A stretch of DNA of 40,164 bases from Actinomycetota bacterium (GCA_013696805.1 JACCXX010000053.1:1-40164), one strand, 5' to 3'. Shown: positions 24,768 to 32,439, numbered from the stretch's first letter. Notes: generated by a model not told the origin, from the sequence alone. Numbers and translations are program-made.

Positions 24768-25406
24768 CTAGTCGTCATCGTCCGAGTGCTCGCCCTCTTC
24801 GCCGCGTTCCTTTTCGGCGTCGTATTTGTCGTCGTCCCACTTCTTGTGTTTCTTCTCCTTGCGCGGCTTGTCACTCCCCTTGTCCTTCTTGCCGGCTTTC
24901 CCCTTGTCCTTCCTGTCGCCTTTCCCTTTGTCCGTCTTGCCGCTCACGCTTGCCACCCCGATCGCTGGGGGCTCGATCGGCGTGACAGGAAGAGGGGCGG
25001 CCGTCTCGAGTGGCGGCGGTGGGTTGGGGACGACCGTCTGAACCGGCGGAGGCGGAGGCGGAGGCGGTGCTACGGGGGGCCCGACGGGAACCTGAACCGG
25101 CGGAGGCGGTGCTACGGGGGGCCCGACGGGAACCCGACCGGAGATGGCAACGGCGACCGGTACCAGGGGCACCGGTGCGCGGCGTGCCACCACGACCAGC
25201 GGGCGGCGAGTCACCGGTGCGGCGTGCTGCACGCGCTGCGGGCGAAACGTCGCCGCTCGCACGACCATGCGCTCGGCAGGAACCTCGAGCGCGAGGCCCG
25301 GGACGGCAGCATCCTCGGGTCCGAGGAAGCGCTCCGGCACGAGCATGGAGCCCGTTACGGCTGCCAGAGCCAGTCCACTCAAGATGTTTCCGACCGCCGG
25401 CCTCAT
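24768..25406 (-). CDS. Secreted Pro-rich protein with acidic/basic low-complexity tail
   Basis: The 212-residue product has a signal-like N-terminus (NILSGLALAAVTGSMLV), a Val/Arg/Pro-rich middle, a polyproline section with a duplicated 14-residue unit VPVGPPVAPPPPVQ, and a C-terminal 60 residues made of alternating Lys, Asp, Gly and Glu ending in DDDD. A purine-rich GAGAGAGGGG precedes the ATG. Such a composition suggests an extended, cell-wall-crossing or matrix protein. No folded domain or catalytic motif is seen. It is divergent from the diguanylate cyclase gene. Confidence 0.65.
   Translation of the reverse strand: MRPAVGNILSGLALAAVTGSMLVPERFLGPEDAAVPGLALEVPAERMVVRAATFRPQRVQHAAPVTRRPLVVVARRAPVPLVPVAVAISGRVPVGPPVAPPPPVQVPVGPPVAPPPPPPPPVQTVVPNPPPPLETAAPLPVTPIEPPAIGVASVSGKTDKGKGDRKDKGKAGKKDKGSDKPRKEKKHKKWDDDKYDAEKERGEEGEHSDDDD
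25061..25134. repeat. 42-base tandem duplication in the Pro-rich gene
   Basis: A 32-base identical segment at 25061-25092 recurs at 25103-25134, giving a period of 42 bases, equal to 14 codons of the overlapping reverse-strand gene. The copies are identical over that segment, so the duplication is recent or maintained by recombination. Confidence 0.85.
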
Positions 25407-25476
25407 GTTTTCCCCTCTCTCGCCGACAACTGTGTAGATGAGGTATCGGCCGCTAGGCGTAACGCTTTAGGGGGTA

Positions 25477-27273
25477 GTGGTGGGGAGTTTCAAAGTCAGG
25501 CTCGCTGCTTATTTCGCGTTGATCGCGTTGTTGCCGTTTGCAGCCGCTTTCCAAGGGTTTCACTCCCTCTCCAAGCGCAGCGAGACGCGTCGCGTCGACT
25601 CCGTGTTGCAATCCGGCTTGCGCTCGTCGCTCGCCGCCTACCGCGATGAGCTCGACGACGCCGAGCGCTCCGCGGCCACGCTCGCCGACAAGCGCAGCTT
25701 CCAGCGAGCTCTGGCGGCCAGAGATCGTGGTGAGCTCGAGCGCATGATCCGTCCGCATCCGAACGTCAGCGTGCGTGCGGGCGCGAAGCTGAGTGTCGGC
25801 CAGACACCGAACCACGCGGCAACCCGGGTGGTCACAGTGGTCGGCGGCAACCGCCCCCTCGGCGAGGTCGTAGCGGCGCTGCCGATCGACACCAGGCTCG
25901 TGCGCCGTCTCAGGACCCGAGCAGGGCTCGAGACGAATCAACGCCTCGCGTTCGTCGAGAATGGCCGCGTCCTTGCCGGCGCCGGCGGCGACACCAGCGG
26001 CGCCGGCCTGCACATCTCCTCCGGCCGACCGAGCACCGTTTCGCTGCGGGATCAGCGGTTCCGCGCCCTGGCTTCCGAGCCGCTCCTCGATCCGGGTGAC
26101 GCGCGGCTCGTGCTCCTTGCCCCTCAGGAACCGATTGACCGCGCAACCGGCTCGATCGAGCGGAGGCTAGAGCTGACGATGCTCGTGTCGCTTGTGCTCC
26201 TTGTCCTGCTCGCCTACTTCGAGGGTCGCTCCATCGTCCGCAAGCTCGGCCAGGTCGTGTCGGCCGCGCACGACATCGCCCAGGGCCGTCTCGACCGCCG
26301 TGTGCCCGTGATCAAGGGCCGCGACGAGTTCGCGCGCCTCGGCCGCGCCTTCAACGAGATGGCCGATCAGCTCCAGGCCCGGATGACGGACCTCGAAGAG
26401 GAGCGCCAGCGGCTGCGCGAGGCGACGATGCGCTTCGGTGAGGCGCTCGCCGCGACGCACGACGTCGACCGCCTGCTTCGCACCATCGTCGACGCAGCCG
26501 TGGACTCCACCGGCGCCAAAGGCGGACTGCTCATGGCGGAGGCCGGCGAGATCATCCGCAAGGGCGAGCCCACCGCCGGTGCCGTGCACCTCGAGCTTCC
26601 GCTGAAAGCGGGGCGCGAGAGCTTCGGGACGCTGATCCTGTCGAGCGACGAGTTCACCACGGATGACCGCGAGACGGCCAACTGGCTCGTCGGCCACGGC
26701 GTGATCGCACTCGAGAACGCGCGGCTGCACCGGACGGTCCAGCGGCAGGCGCTCGTCGACGGGCTGACCGGGCTCGCGAACCGGCGACTCTGTGAGGCCG
26801 CGCTGCAGAAGGAGATCTCGCGAGCCGATCGCTTCTCGGAGCCAGTGACGCTGGTGCTGGTCGATCTCGACGACTTCAAGAAGATCAACGACGCGCATGG
26901 CCATCCCACGGGGGACGAGGTGCTGCGCGAGGTCGCCCGAACGCTCAAGGACTGCCTTCGCGAGATCGACCTGGCGGCCCGCTGGGGCGGCGAGGAGTTC
27001 GCGGTCGTTCTCCCCGGGACGGACGTCGAGGGCGGCATCAACCTCGCGGAGCGCGTGCGGAGCACGCTCGCGGATCGCGTTGTTGTCTCGGCCCTTGGCG
27101 ACCACATCGCAGTGACGGCTAGCTTTGGAGTCGCGGAATGGGACGAATCCGGCACTGTGAACAGCCTCATGGCGTCCGCTGATGCCGCTCTGTACGCAGC
27201 GAAACGGCGCGGAAAGAACCGCGTGGAGGCTGCTGCGGGCCCGTCTCTCGAGGCCGCCCACGCTTCGGCCTAG
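25477..27273 (+). CDS. Membrane diguanylate cyclase (HAMP-GAF-GGDEF)
   Basis: The enzyme makes cyclic di-GMP from two GTP. The 598-residue protein has a membrane helix at about 8-25, an extracytoplasmic sensor region up to about 230, a second helix at about 232-250, a HAMP domain (GRDEFARLGRAFNEMADQL), a GAF domain (about 320-425) and a GGDEF domain with GGEEF at 504-508. The product-inhibition I-site RxxD (REID, 495-498) lies exactly five residues before it. GTG at 25477 is used; GTG at 25480 is equally possible. The sensor ligand is unknown. No EAL or HD-GYP partner is in the window. Confidence 0.93.
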   Translation: MVGSFKVRLAAYFALIALLPFAAAFQGFHSLSKRSETRRVDSVLQSGLRSSLAAYRDELDDAERSAATLADKRSFQRALAARDRGELERMIRPHPNVSVRAGAKLSVGQTPNHAATRVVTVVGGNRPLGEVVAALPIDTRLVRRLRTRAGLETNQRLAFVENGRVLAGAGGDTSGAGLHISSGRPSTVSLRDQRFRALASEPLLDPGDARLVLLAPQEPIDRATGSIERRLELTMLVSLVLLVLLAYFEGRSIVRKLGQVVSAAHDIAQGRLDRRVPVIKGRDEFARLGRAFNEMADQLQARMTDLEEERQRLREATMRFGEALAATHDVDRLLRTIVDAAVDSTGAKGGLLMAEAGEIIRKGEPTAGAVHLELPLKAGRESFGTLILSSDEFTTDDRETANWLVGHGVIALENARLHRTVQRQALVDGLTGLANRRLCEAALQKEISRADRFSEPVTLVLVDLDDFKKINDAHGHPTGDEVLREVARTLKDCLREIDLAARWGGEEFAVVLPGTDVEGGINLAERVRSTLADRVVVSALGDHIAVTASFGVAEWDESGTVNSLMASADAALYAAKRRGKNRVEAAAGPSLEAAHASA

Positions 27274-27336
27274 CGCACAAGCCCGTTACAATCCCCCGCC
27301 GACCATGTCCCACGACCTTTCAGCGAAGGAGGAACA

Positions 27337-27630
27337 ATGCCAGTAGAGACACCTTCGCTCTTCGCCAACGTCATCCAGGATCACCTCGAGCTCAAGCGCA
27401 AGAACACGGAGATCGAGACGGATTTGCCGATCGACCGCTACAAGTCCGAGGATCCATTCGACAACCACCCTCTGTTCAAGAGCGAGGAGCAAGCCCGAAT
27501 CGAAGAGACCATGGACGGCGAGGAATCGGTGCCGTCTGAGCGAGTCAGCCTGGTCGCCGCAGAGCCCGAGCCGCCGGCCGAGGAGGACACGCTCTGGGGT
27601 CGCTCCCGCGACTTCGACTGGGGCGACTAG
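27337..27630 (+). CDS. Small acidic protein of unknown function
   Basis: The 97-residue product starts at an ATG with a strong AAGGAGG seven bases upstream and a TACAAT -10 box at 27287-27292, and it ends before a strong terminator, so it forms a complete independent unit. The protein is acidic (FANVIQDHLELKRKNTEIET, then many Glu/Pro and a final RDFDWGD) with no hydrophobic segment. No family is recognised. Strong expression signals around a short gene suggest an abundant product. Confidence 0.7.
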   Translation: MPVETPSLFANVIQDHLELKRKNTEIETDLPIDRYKSEDPFDNHPLFKSEEQARIEETMDGEESVPSERVSLVAAEPEPPAEEDTLWGRSRDFDWGD

Positions 27631-27638
27631 CGTAGGAC

Positions 27639-27667
27639 TCGGGGAAAGTGCTTCGCACTTCCCCCGA
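27639..27667 (+). terminator. Terminator hairpin
   Basis: TCGGGGAAAGTGC pairs with GCACTTCCCCCGA around TTC with one A-C mismatch, nine bases after the stop of the small acidic gene. No long T run follows, which is common in high-GC genomes. Confidence 0.65.
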
Positions 27668-27723
27668 CCTAGATCACGCTTCGTCGACAGCGGGACCCCG
27701 CTGACCCTCGTGTGGTTGGGACT

Positions 27724-27747
27724 GTTTCGCTAGGTGGCGATCGGGTA
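27724..27747 (+). promoter_or_regulatory. SigB/SigF-type promoter of the BON-domain gene
   Basis: GTTT (27724-27727) and GGGTA (27743-27747) are separated by 15 bases, the spacing and sequence known for actinobacterial SigB/SigF general-stress promoters (GTTT-N14-17-GGGTA). It lies about 40 bases before the BON-domain ATG. Confidence 0.6.
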
Positions 27748-27788
27748 CCCCTGAGTTACCGCAAACAATCGAACGCAAAGGGGTTTCC

Positions 27789-28241
27789 ATGCTTCGCCTT
27801 CTCCGTTATGCCTCCCTTGGGGCCGCACTCACGTACTTCTTCGACCCGCAGAATGGCCGGCGCCGGCGCGCGCTCGCCATGGACCGCATCCCGGCTTTTC
27901 TCCGGGGTAAGGCGCGCCATGCGGAGCGCCTTGGTCGCACCGCCCAGTCGCAAGCCTACGGTGCGACGCAGAAGCTCAAGCACCGCCAGGAGGAGGACAA
28001 GCCACAGCCCGACGATGTCACCCTCGCGCGCAAGGTCGAGACCGAGATCTTCCGCGACGCCGAGGTCCCGAAGGGCCAAATCAACGTCAACGCCGAGAAC
28101 GGCGTCGTCGTCCTCCGCGGTGAGGTCGAGCAGCCCGAGTTGATTCGCGACCTTGAAAAGAAGACACGGAACGTGCAGGGCGTCCGCGAGGTGGAGAACC
28201 TCCTCCACGCGCCGGGCACCCCTGCCCCGGCGAAGAGCTAA
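27789..28241 (+). CDS. BON-domain protein
   Basis: The 150-residue product has an N-terminal short hydrophobic part with YFFDPQNGRRRRALAMDR, a motif found in YtxH-like and actinobacterial membrane-associated stress proteins, a charged linker, and a BON domain at about 78-140 (TLARKVETEIFRDAEVPKGQINVNAENG in two halves, then VVVLRGEV and the GV.EVENLL end). BON domains bind phospholipid surfaces and are often in envelope-stress proteins. AAAGGGG precedes the ATG. A SigB/SigF-like promoter upstream supports stress induction. The stop overlaps the convergent DUF6328 gene by four bases. Confidence 0.85.
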   Translation: MLRLLRYASLGAALTYFFDPQNGRRRRALAMDRIPAFLRGKARHAERLGRTAQSQAYGATQKLKHRQEEDKPQPDDVTLARKVETEIFRDAEVPKGQINVNAENGVVVLRGEVEQPELIRDLEKKTRNVQGVREVENLLHAPGTPAPAKS

Positions 28242-28705
28242 CGACTCTCGCCGGCCCGGCTGAGCCGCCGCAGGAGCGGCAGCACGTACCAGAAGAGCGC
28301 GTAGAAGGCGGCCGTCGCCCCCGTCAAGAGGGCGGCGGTCGTCGTTGCGAAGAGCAGGTCGGTGACCACGAAGACGGCGGCTGAGATCGCCACGGCCAGG
28401 AAAAACGTGCCCGCGATCGTGAAGGCGTTCCCGACCTTGAGGAGGTGCTCCTTGTCGCCCTGCCTCCACGTGAGGCGGTGGTAGGCGGAGGGCGCGATGA
28501 GCAGAGCCGTGGCGGCGGCTGTGCAGAGAAAGGTGAAGAAGTAGGCGTCCTTCTGGAGGCCTGTCGCCTGCGCGAATCGCTGGGTAAAGGGGACACCGAG
28601 CAGGAACGCGAAGAGCACCTGCACTCCAGGCAGAGCCACGCGGAGCTCGTTCAGGAGCTCGATCAACTCCCGGTTGAGGCGCTCATCCTTGCTCTCGTCT
28701 GCCAC
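28238..28705 (-). CDS. DUF6328 family membrane protein
   Basis: The 155-residue product has four hydrophobic helices. The N-terminal cytoplasmic part ESKDERLNRELIELLNELRVALPG, followed by QVLFAFLLGVPF and SAYHRLTWRQGDK, is characteristic of the actinobacterial DUF6328 family. Function is unknown. GTG at 28705 has TAACGT six bases upstream and no Shine-Dalgarno. It is convergent with the BON-domain gene and shares the same terminator-free overlap; a common stress role is only a guess. Confidence 0.75.
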   Translation of the reverse strand: MADESKDERLNRELIELLNELRVALPGVQVLFAFLLGVPFTQRFAQATGLQKDAYFFTFLCTAAATALLIAPSAYHRLTWRQGDKEHLLKVGNAFTIAGTFFLAVAISAAVFVVTDLLFATTTAALLTGATAAFYALFWYVLPLLRRLSRAGESR

Positions 28706-29041
28706 GGGCCTACGTTAAATCTTTTTCGGGCCGCAATCCGGTGAGCGCTCTCTTCCTATTCCGGAATGCCCGCAAAACAAGATTCTCTCTCGATCGCGTC
28801 TCCCCAAGAGGCGCCGGAGGGGCATACCCTCCTTGCTCCCCTCCGGCCCGTCTTGCCGTCGGCCGAGGCTTCCCCTACGCTGAAAGCGTCCACTGTCGAC
28901 GGAAGGAGGCGCAGAGATGACCGCTATTGGCTTTGCCGTCCGTCGCACGGTGCGCGCCGGCTAGACCTCGGACTAGCTCCTCGGCGCGGGTCGTGCACCT
29001 ATCTCGAGCCCCCGCATTTCGTCGACCGAGGAGGTCACCGT
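28706..29041 (+). other. Structured leader region upstream of rsgA
   Basis: This 336-base stretch has no long gene. A perfect 10-bp hairpin (GCCGGAGGGG, 28813-28822, with CCCCTCCGGC, 28838-28847) is followed by a plausible promoter TTGCCG (28853-28858) and TACGCT (28876-28881) with a 17-base spacer, a strong ribosome-binding site GGAAGGAGG (28901-28909) and a 15-codon ORF. GAGGAGGT before 29042 serves rsgA. The left end holds the start signals of the divergent DUF6328 gene. Confidence 0.5.
28917..28964 (+). CDS. Possible 15-codon leader ORF before rsgA
   Basis: ATG at 28917, seven bases after GGAAGGAGG, encodes MTAIGFAVRRTVRAG and stops 77 bases before the rsgA start. The signals are better than those of most genes here. 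It has no run of rare or one amino-acid codons as in classical attenuators. It may be a translated leader, or a remnant of a longer gene. Confidence 0.4.
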   Translation: MTAIGFAVRRTVRAG

Positions 29042-30142
29042 TTGTCCGAAGAATCGCACGCGGAAGCCAGACTGAAGTCTGGCACCGAAGAACTGGAAAA
29101 GCTCGGTTGGAGCGCACATTTCGAAGAGGCGTTCGCGCCCTACTTGGAGGAGGGATTCCTCCCCGCGCGCGTCGCGGCGCAGCATCGTGGCGGCTACGTC
29201 GTCTACGCAGAGACAGGCGAGCTGTCAGCGGAGCCGAGCGGACGCTTGCACCACGAGACCGCTCCCGGCGGGTTGCCCGTCGCCGGCGACTGGGTTGCCG
29301 TCCGCCCGCACGACGATGGGTCCGGCGCGATCATCCACGCCGTTCTCCCGCGCCGCACATCGATCTCGAGAAAGGCTGCGTGGCTAGCCGCCAAAGAGCA
29401 AGTTCTCGGCGCGAACATCGACGTCGTCTTCCTGGTCGCCGGCCTCGACGGTGATCTCAATCTCCGGCGTCTCGAGCGTTACCTGGCGACCGTGTGGAAC
29501 TCGGGCGCAACCCCGGTCGTGGTGCTCTCCAAGGCCGACCTCTGCGACAACGTGGAGGCGGCACTGGCCTCGGTCGCCGGCGTGGCGATCGGAGTTGCAG
29601 TTCACGTGGCCAGCGGGCTGACCGGCGAGGGCGTGGACGAGCTCCGCGGATACCTCACCGACACTCGAACGGTTGCTCTGCTCGGGTCCTCGGGAGTTGG
29701 AAAGTCGACCCTCATCAACCGTCTTCGCGGCGAGGACGTCCAAGCCGTCGGCGACGTTCGTAGTGACGGGCGCGGCCGGCACACAACTACGACCCGAGAG
29801 CTCGTCGTTCTCCCCGAAGGCGGCCTGCTGCTCGACAGCCCGGGGATGCGCGAGCTGCAGCTCTGGGACGCGAACGAGGGCCTCGGCGCCACCTTCGGCG
29901 ACGTCGAGGCGCTGGCCGCCGAGTGTCGCTTCTCCGACTGCTCGCACGACGGAGAGCCGGGGTGCGCGATCCAGCGCGCGCTCGTGGACGGCTCCCTCGA
30001 ACGCGAGCGCTATGCGAGCTACAGCAAGCTGCAACGAGAGCTGCGGGCGCTGGCGATCAAGCAGGACAAGCGGCTACAGGCCGACGAACGGAAAGCGAGA
30101 CGTCGCTTCGGACGGGCCCAGCGGCACCCCAAGCGCTGGTGA
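29042..30142 (+). CDS. rsgA: Ribosome small-subunit-dependent GTPase RsgA
   Basis: RsgA is a late 30S assembly GTPase. The 366-residue protein has an OB-fold N-terminal domain, the circularly permuted G domain in the order G4 (VVLSKADL), G1 (GSSGVGKSTLIN) and G3 (DSPGMRELQLW), and a C-terminal zinc finger CRFSDCSHDGEPGC. TTG at 29042 is chosen because GAGGAGGT lies seven to eight bases upstream and similarity begins there; the frame is open further upstream but reads across the leader. It is followed by the CNBD-protein gene after 37 bases. Confidence 0.93.
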   Translation: MSEESHAEARLKSGTEELEKLGWSAHFEEAFAPYLEEGFLPARVAAQHRGGYVVYAETGELSAEPSGRLHHETAPGGLPVAGDWVAVRPHDDGSGAIIHAVLPRRTSISRKAAWLAAKEQVLGANIDVVFLVAGLDGDLNLRRLERYLATVWNSGATPVVVLSKADLCDNVEAALASVAGVAIGVAVHVASGLTGEGVDELRGYLTDTRTVALLGSSGVGKSTLINRLRGEDVQAVGDVRSDGRGRHTTTTRELVVLPEGGLLLDSPGMRELQLWDANEGLGATFGDVEALAAECRFSDCSHDGEPGCAIQRALVDGSLERERYASYSKLQRELRALAIKQDKRLQADERKARRRFGRAQRHPKRW

Positions 30143-30179
30143 TCTAGCCTTGGCATCTACAGCGAAGGAGGAGATGACC

Positions 30180-31169
30180 ATGCGCATCGAGTCGTCCGTC
30201 ACAGCCATCTCGTGGATCCCGTCGGAAGCCGTCGAGGGGTTGCCGAAGCTCCCGTTTTCGATGGGCGTCGCCCACTACGACGACCCGCCCCCCGAGGTCA
30301 TTCTCGACCTGGAGGCGATGACGGAGGCCGATGCGTTCCGTGAGGCAAACGAGCTGCGCGCGTTCATCGAGGTGGAGGACGGCGGCAAGATCGTGGGCTA
30401 CGGCCACCTCGGCGGGGGTCACCTCGGCGTCACGAAGGTCAAGGTCGGGCCGCGCGAGGTCAGCGTCCCTGCGGTCGCCATGCCGACGCTGCAGCCAGAG
30501 CCTGAAGTCGGCGAGGGATGGGTGCGCTTCACCCAGACAGCCGGTGGTCGCACGGGCATGCCGGCTCCGCGGCATGTGCGCGGAAAGCCCTTCTTCCAGA
30601 TCTCCTCTGCGCTGGCCTGGACGACGCTGTCGCTCACGCTCCACGCCGACGGCTCGTCCGAGCACAAGCTCGTCGGCGCCAGCACGTTCCCCCGCCACTG
30701 GGTCTACCGAGAGGAAAAGCTCGTCGAGAAGAGCGGTCTCATCGACTTCAAGGAGTGGTACCGGAAGGCGTTCGGCGAGAACACGCCCTGGGGCAAAGAG
30801 GACACGGAGCCGTTTGTGACTGCTGTGGAGACGGCCCTCGAGCGTGACCTATCGAAGACGATCATGAGGAGCGGCTCGTCCTCGAAGCCGCGCACCCTCG
30901 CAGTCGACGACACGCTTGTCGAGCAGGGTGAGGAGAGCGACGATCTCTACCTAGTCCTCGATGGAGTGCTGGCGGCAGAGGTCGACGGCGAGACAGTGGC
31001 CGAGATCGGGCCCGGCGCCGTTCTAGGCGAGCGGGCGGTGCTCGAAGGTGGCGCACGTACGGCGACGTTGCGCGCCGTCACGCCCACGAAGGTCGTCTCC
31101 ATCTCGTCCGGCGAGCTGAGCCCCGGCGCGCTCGAGGAGCTCGCGGCGAGTCACCGCCGGGAGGAGTAG
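30180..31169 (+). CDS. Cyclic nucleotide-binding domain protein with unknown N-terminal domain
   Basis: The 329-residue product ends in a cNMP-binding beta roll (about 230-320): DTLVEQGEESDDLYLVLDG, VAEIGPGAVLGERAVLEGG and ARTATLRAVTP match CNBD phosphate-binding-cassette architecture, with GE..L.. replaced by GERAVLEGG and Arg-Thr in place. About 215 residues precede it, mainly beta with conserved-looking PRHWVYREEKLVEKSGLIDFKEWY; I do not recognise this domain. There is no HTH and no membrane helix, so it is not a CRP-type regulator. ATG at 30180 sits eight bases after GGAGG; ATG at 30174 is too close. Confidence 0.75.
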   Translation: MRIESSVTAISWIPSEAVEGLPKLPFSMGVAHYDDPPPEVILDLEAMTEADAFREANELRAFIEVEDGGKIVGYGHLGGGHLGVTKVKVGPREVSVPAVAMPTLQPEPEVGEGWVRFTQTAGGRTGMPAPRHVRGKPFFQISSALAWTTLSLTLHADGSSEHKLVGASTFPRHWVYREEKLVEKSGLIDFKEWYRKAFGENTPWGKEDTEPFVTAVETALERDLSKTIMRSGSSSKPRTLAVDDTLVEQGEESDDLYLVLDGVLAAEVDGETVAEIGPGAVLGERAVLEGGARTATLRAVTPTKVVSISSGELSPGALEELAASHRREE

Positions 31170-31174
31170 CCCTC

Positions 31175-31543
31175 CTACGGGGTTGCCGTGCGGACGGCGG
31201 CGACGACGCGGTCGCCGTTCTCAGCGCGCATGGCCGAGGAGAGGCGCTCTTCACCACCGAGCCCGAGCCTGGCGGACAGGACCTCGTACAGGCGATCGGC
31301 GCCGAGCCCGCGCTCGCGTGCCGCGCTCGTTACTCGTTGAACGGCGGGTAAGGGCCGCCAGTCCTCGTCGAACTGCCAGACCGGGTAGTAGTGCTCCGAC
31401 GAGCCGGGTGGACGGATTGCGATCAGCTCCCCGGAGCGGCGCATGACCTCGATCAGCCTCGGCTCGATCGCGAGCCGCTGCGCGAGCCACGAGCCGGTGA
31501 GCGCCTCGGTCGAGAGGCGCTTGAGCAGATCGTCGCGGGCCAT
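31175..31543 (-). CDS. Small protein with HTH-like segment, possible regulator
   Basis: The 122-residue product has the segment LTGSWLAQRLAIEPRLIEVMRRSGELIAIR at about 15-44 (two helices and a short turn), similar to a helix-turn-helix of the 'LA..L.I....V....R.G.L.AI' type, followed by YYPVWQFD and a helical C-terminal half. It may be a DNA-binding protein or a MbcA/ParS-like antitoxin relative; the assignment is weak. It is divergent from the SnoaL-like gene with 40 bases between the start codons, and an inverted repeat lies in that gap. Its end faces the CNBD-protein gene. Confidence 0.55.
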   Translation of the reverse strand: MARDDLLKRLSTEALTGSWLAQRLAIEPRLIEVMRRSGELIAIRPPGSSEHYYPVWQFDEDWRPLPAVQRVTSAARERGLGADRLYEVLSARLGLGGEERLSSAMRAENGDRVVAAVRTATP

Positions 31544-31561
31544 GCCGCTCTTGAGCGTATC

Positions 31562-31583
31562 GCGACCCCACTAAGCTGGTCGC
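31562..31583. promoter_or_regulatory. Operator-like inverted repeat over the SnoaL-gene promoter
   Basis: GCGACC (31562-31567) and GGTCGC (31578-31583) flank TAAGCT (31572-31577), a -10-like box six bases before the ATG at 31584. A protein bound here would block that promoter and could affect the divergent start at 31543. Confidence 0.4.
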
Positions 31584-32024
31584 ATGAGCAGGGACACCGT
31601 GCGCGAGCAGCTGCAGCGCGGCCTCGAGGTCGACGAGTACCGCGAGATCCGCGAGCTCTGGAAACGGCACTCGATCGCGGAGGACGAGCGCGACCTGCCC
31701 GGCCTCATCTCGACGCTGACCTCGGACTGCGTCTACGAGCTGCCCCAGTCAGCTCACACCTGGGAGGGCCACGAAGGCGCCGCTCGCTTCTACGCCGGGC
31801 TTCTTGGCGCCTTCCCGGACATCCATTTCGACCTGACGGACATCGTGATCGGGCCGCAGGGCGTCTGCGAACGGGCCCGCGTGACTGGCACCCACCTGGC
31901 GGACTGGCTCGACTACCCGGCGACCGGCGAGCCCGTGGAGTTCTTCGTCGTCATCTTCTTTCCCTGGGATCGTGAGCAGCGCTTGTTCGACGGCGAGACC
32001 GTGTACGTCGACCTGCGCCGGTGA
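31584..32024 (+). CDS. SnoaL-like / NTF2-fold protein
   Basis: The 146-residue product fits the SnoaL-like polyketide cyclase family fold: helical start (EYREIRELWKRHSIAEDERD), LISTLTSDCVYELP, the GHEGAARFYAGLLGAFPDIHFDLTDIVI core and TGTHLADWLDYPATGEPVEFFVVIFF. Members include cyclases, isomerases and many proteins of unknown role. No polyketide genes are near, so a small-molecule enzyme of other type is as likely. A -10 box directly upstream suggests leaderless expression. Confidence 0.82.
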   Translation: MSRDTVREQLQRGLEVDEYREIRELWKRHSIAEDERDLPGLISTLTSDCVYELPQSAHTWEGHEGAARFYAGLLGAFPDIHFDLTDIVIGPQGVCERARVTGTHLADWLDYPATGEPVEFFVVIFFPWDREQRLFDGETVYVDLRR

Positions 32025-32227
32025 TCGCAGGGCTGCGAGACGCGCTCATTGCCGTGGGCTAGACGGCAGAGAGGCCTCAAGCGAGCGCCTGGCACGCCGT
32101 CCCGCATCGGCCACGGCACGACCAGGAGGTGTACGTCAGGCAGCAGCTGATGCTGCGTGGCATGGTCGTCCCGGCGGTCTGATCCTGTAGGAGCTGCCCG
32201 CGAAGCGGCCGGACTTCGTTTCGGGAA

Positions 32228-32300
32228 TGGAGCGTACCGGGATCGAACCGGTGACCTCCGCCTTGCAAAGGCGGCGCTCTCCCAGCTGAGCTAACGCCCC
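32228..32300 (-). tRNA. tRNA-Ala (anticodon TGC)
   Basis: On the reverse strand the 73 bases fold into a full cloverleaf: GGGGCGT pairs with ACGCTCC including the G3-U70 alanine identity pair, anticodon stem CCGCC/GGCGG with loop TTTGCAA gives TGC, and the T arm has GTTCGATCC. A is the discriminator and CCA is not encoded. A -10-like TACACT (reverse strand, 32311-32316) lies ten bases upstream. Confidence 0.97.
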
Positions 32301-32408
32301 GTAGGCTAGAAGTGTAGAGGCCGTTTCGGAGCAGGCGCCTTGCTGGGCGGAGCCGGGCTTTGCCCGGCGGGAGCCCAAGATCCAGCCACGACCGACCAGG
32401 GCACCAAA

Positions 32409-32436
32409 CGCCGGGGGAAGCCCGCTTTCCCCGGCG
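32409..32436 (-). terminator. Strong hairpin terminator
   Basis: CGCCGGGG-GAA pairs with TTT-CCCCGGCG around GCCCGC, an 11-bp stem (one G-T). It lies three bases after the stop of the coiled-coil gene. A second hairpin, GCCGGGC/GCCCGGC with TTT loop, lies near 32351-32369. Confidence 0.6.
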
Positions 32437-32439
32437 CCG

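Noticed and set aside
25018-25140. Possible CRISPR-like repeat
   Set aside because: There are only two adjacent copies with no spacers; it is a tandem duplication inside a Pro-rich coding sequence.
28766-29041. Upstream extension of the RsgA frame
   Set aside because: It crosses the leader promoter and hairpin; TTG at 29042 has a good ribosome-binding site and fits the family start.
32136-32378. Reverse-strand 80-residue frame with GALAQLGERRLCKAEVTGSI-like sequence
   Set aside because: It is the translation of the tRNA-Ala(TGC) gene and its flanks, a well-known source of spurious proteins.
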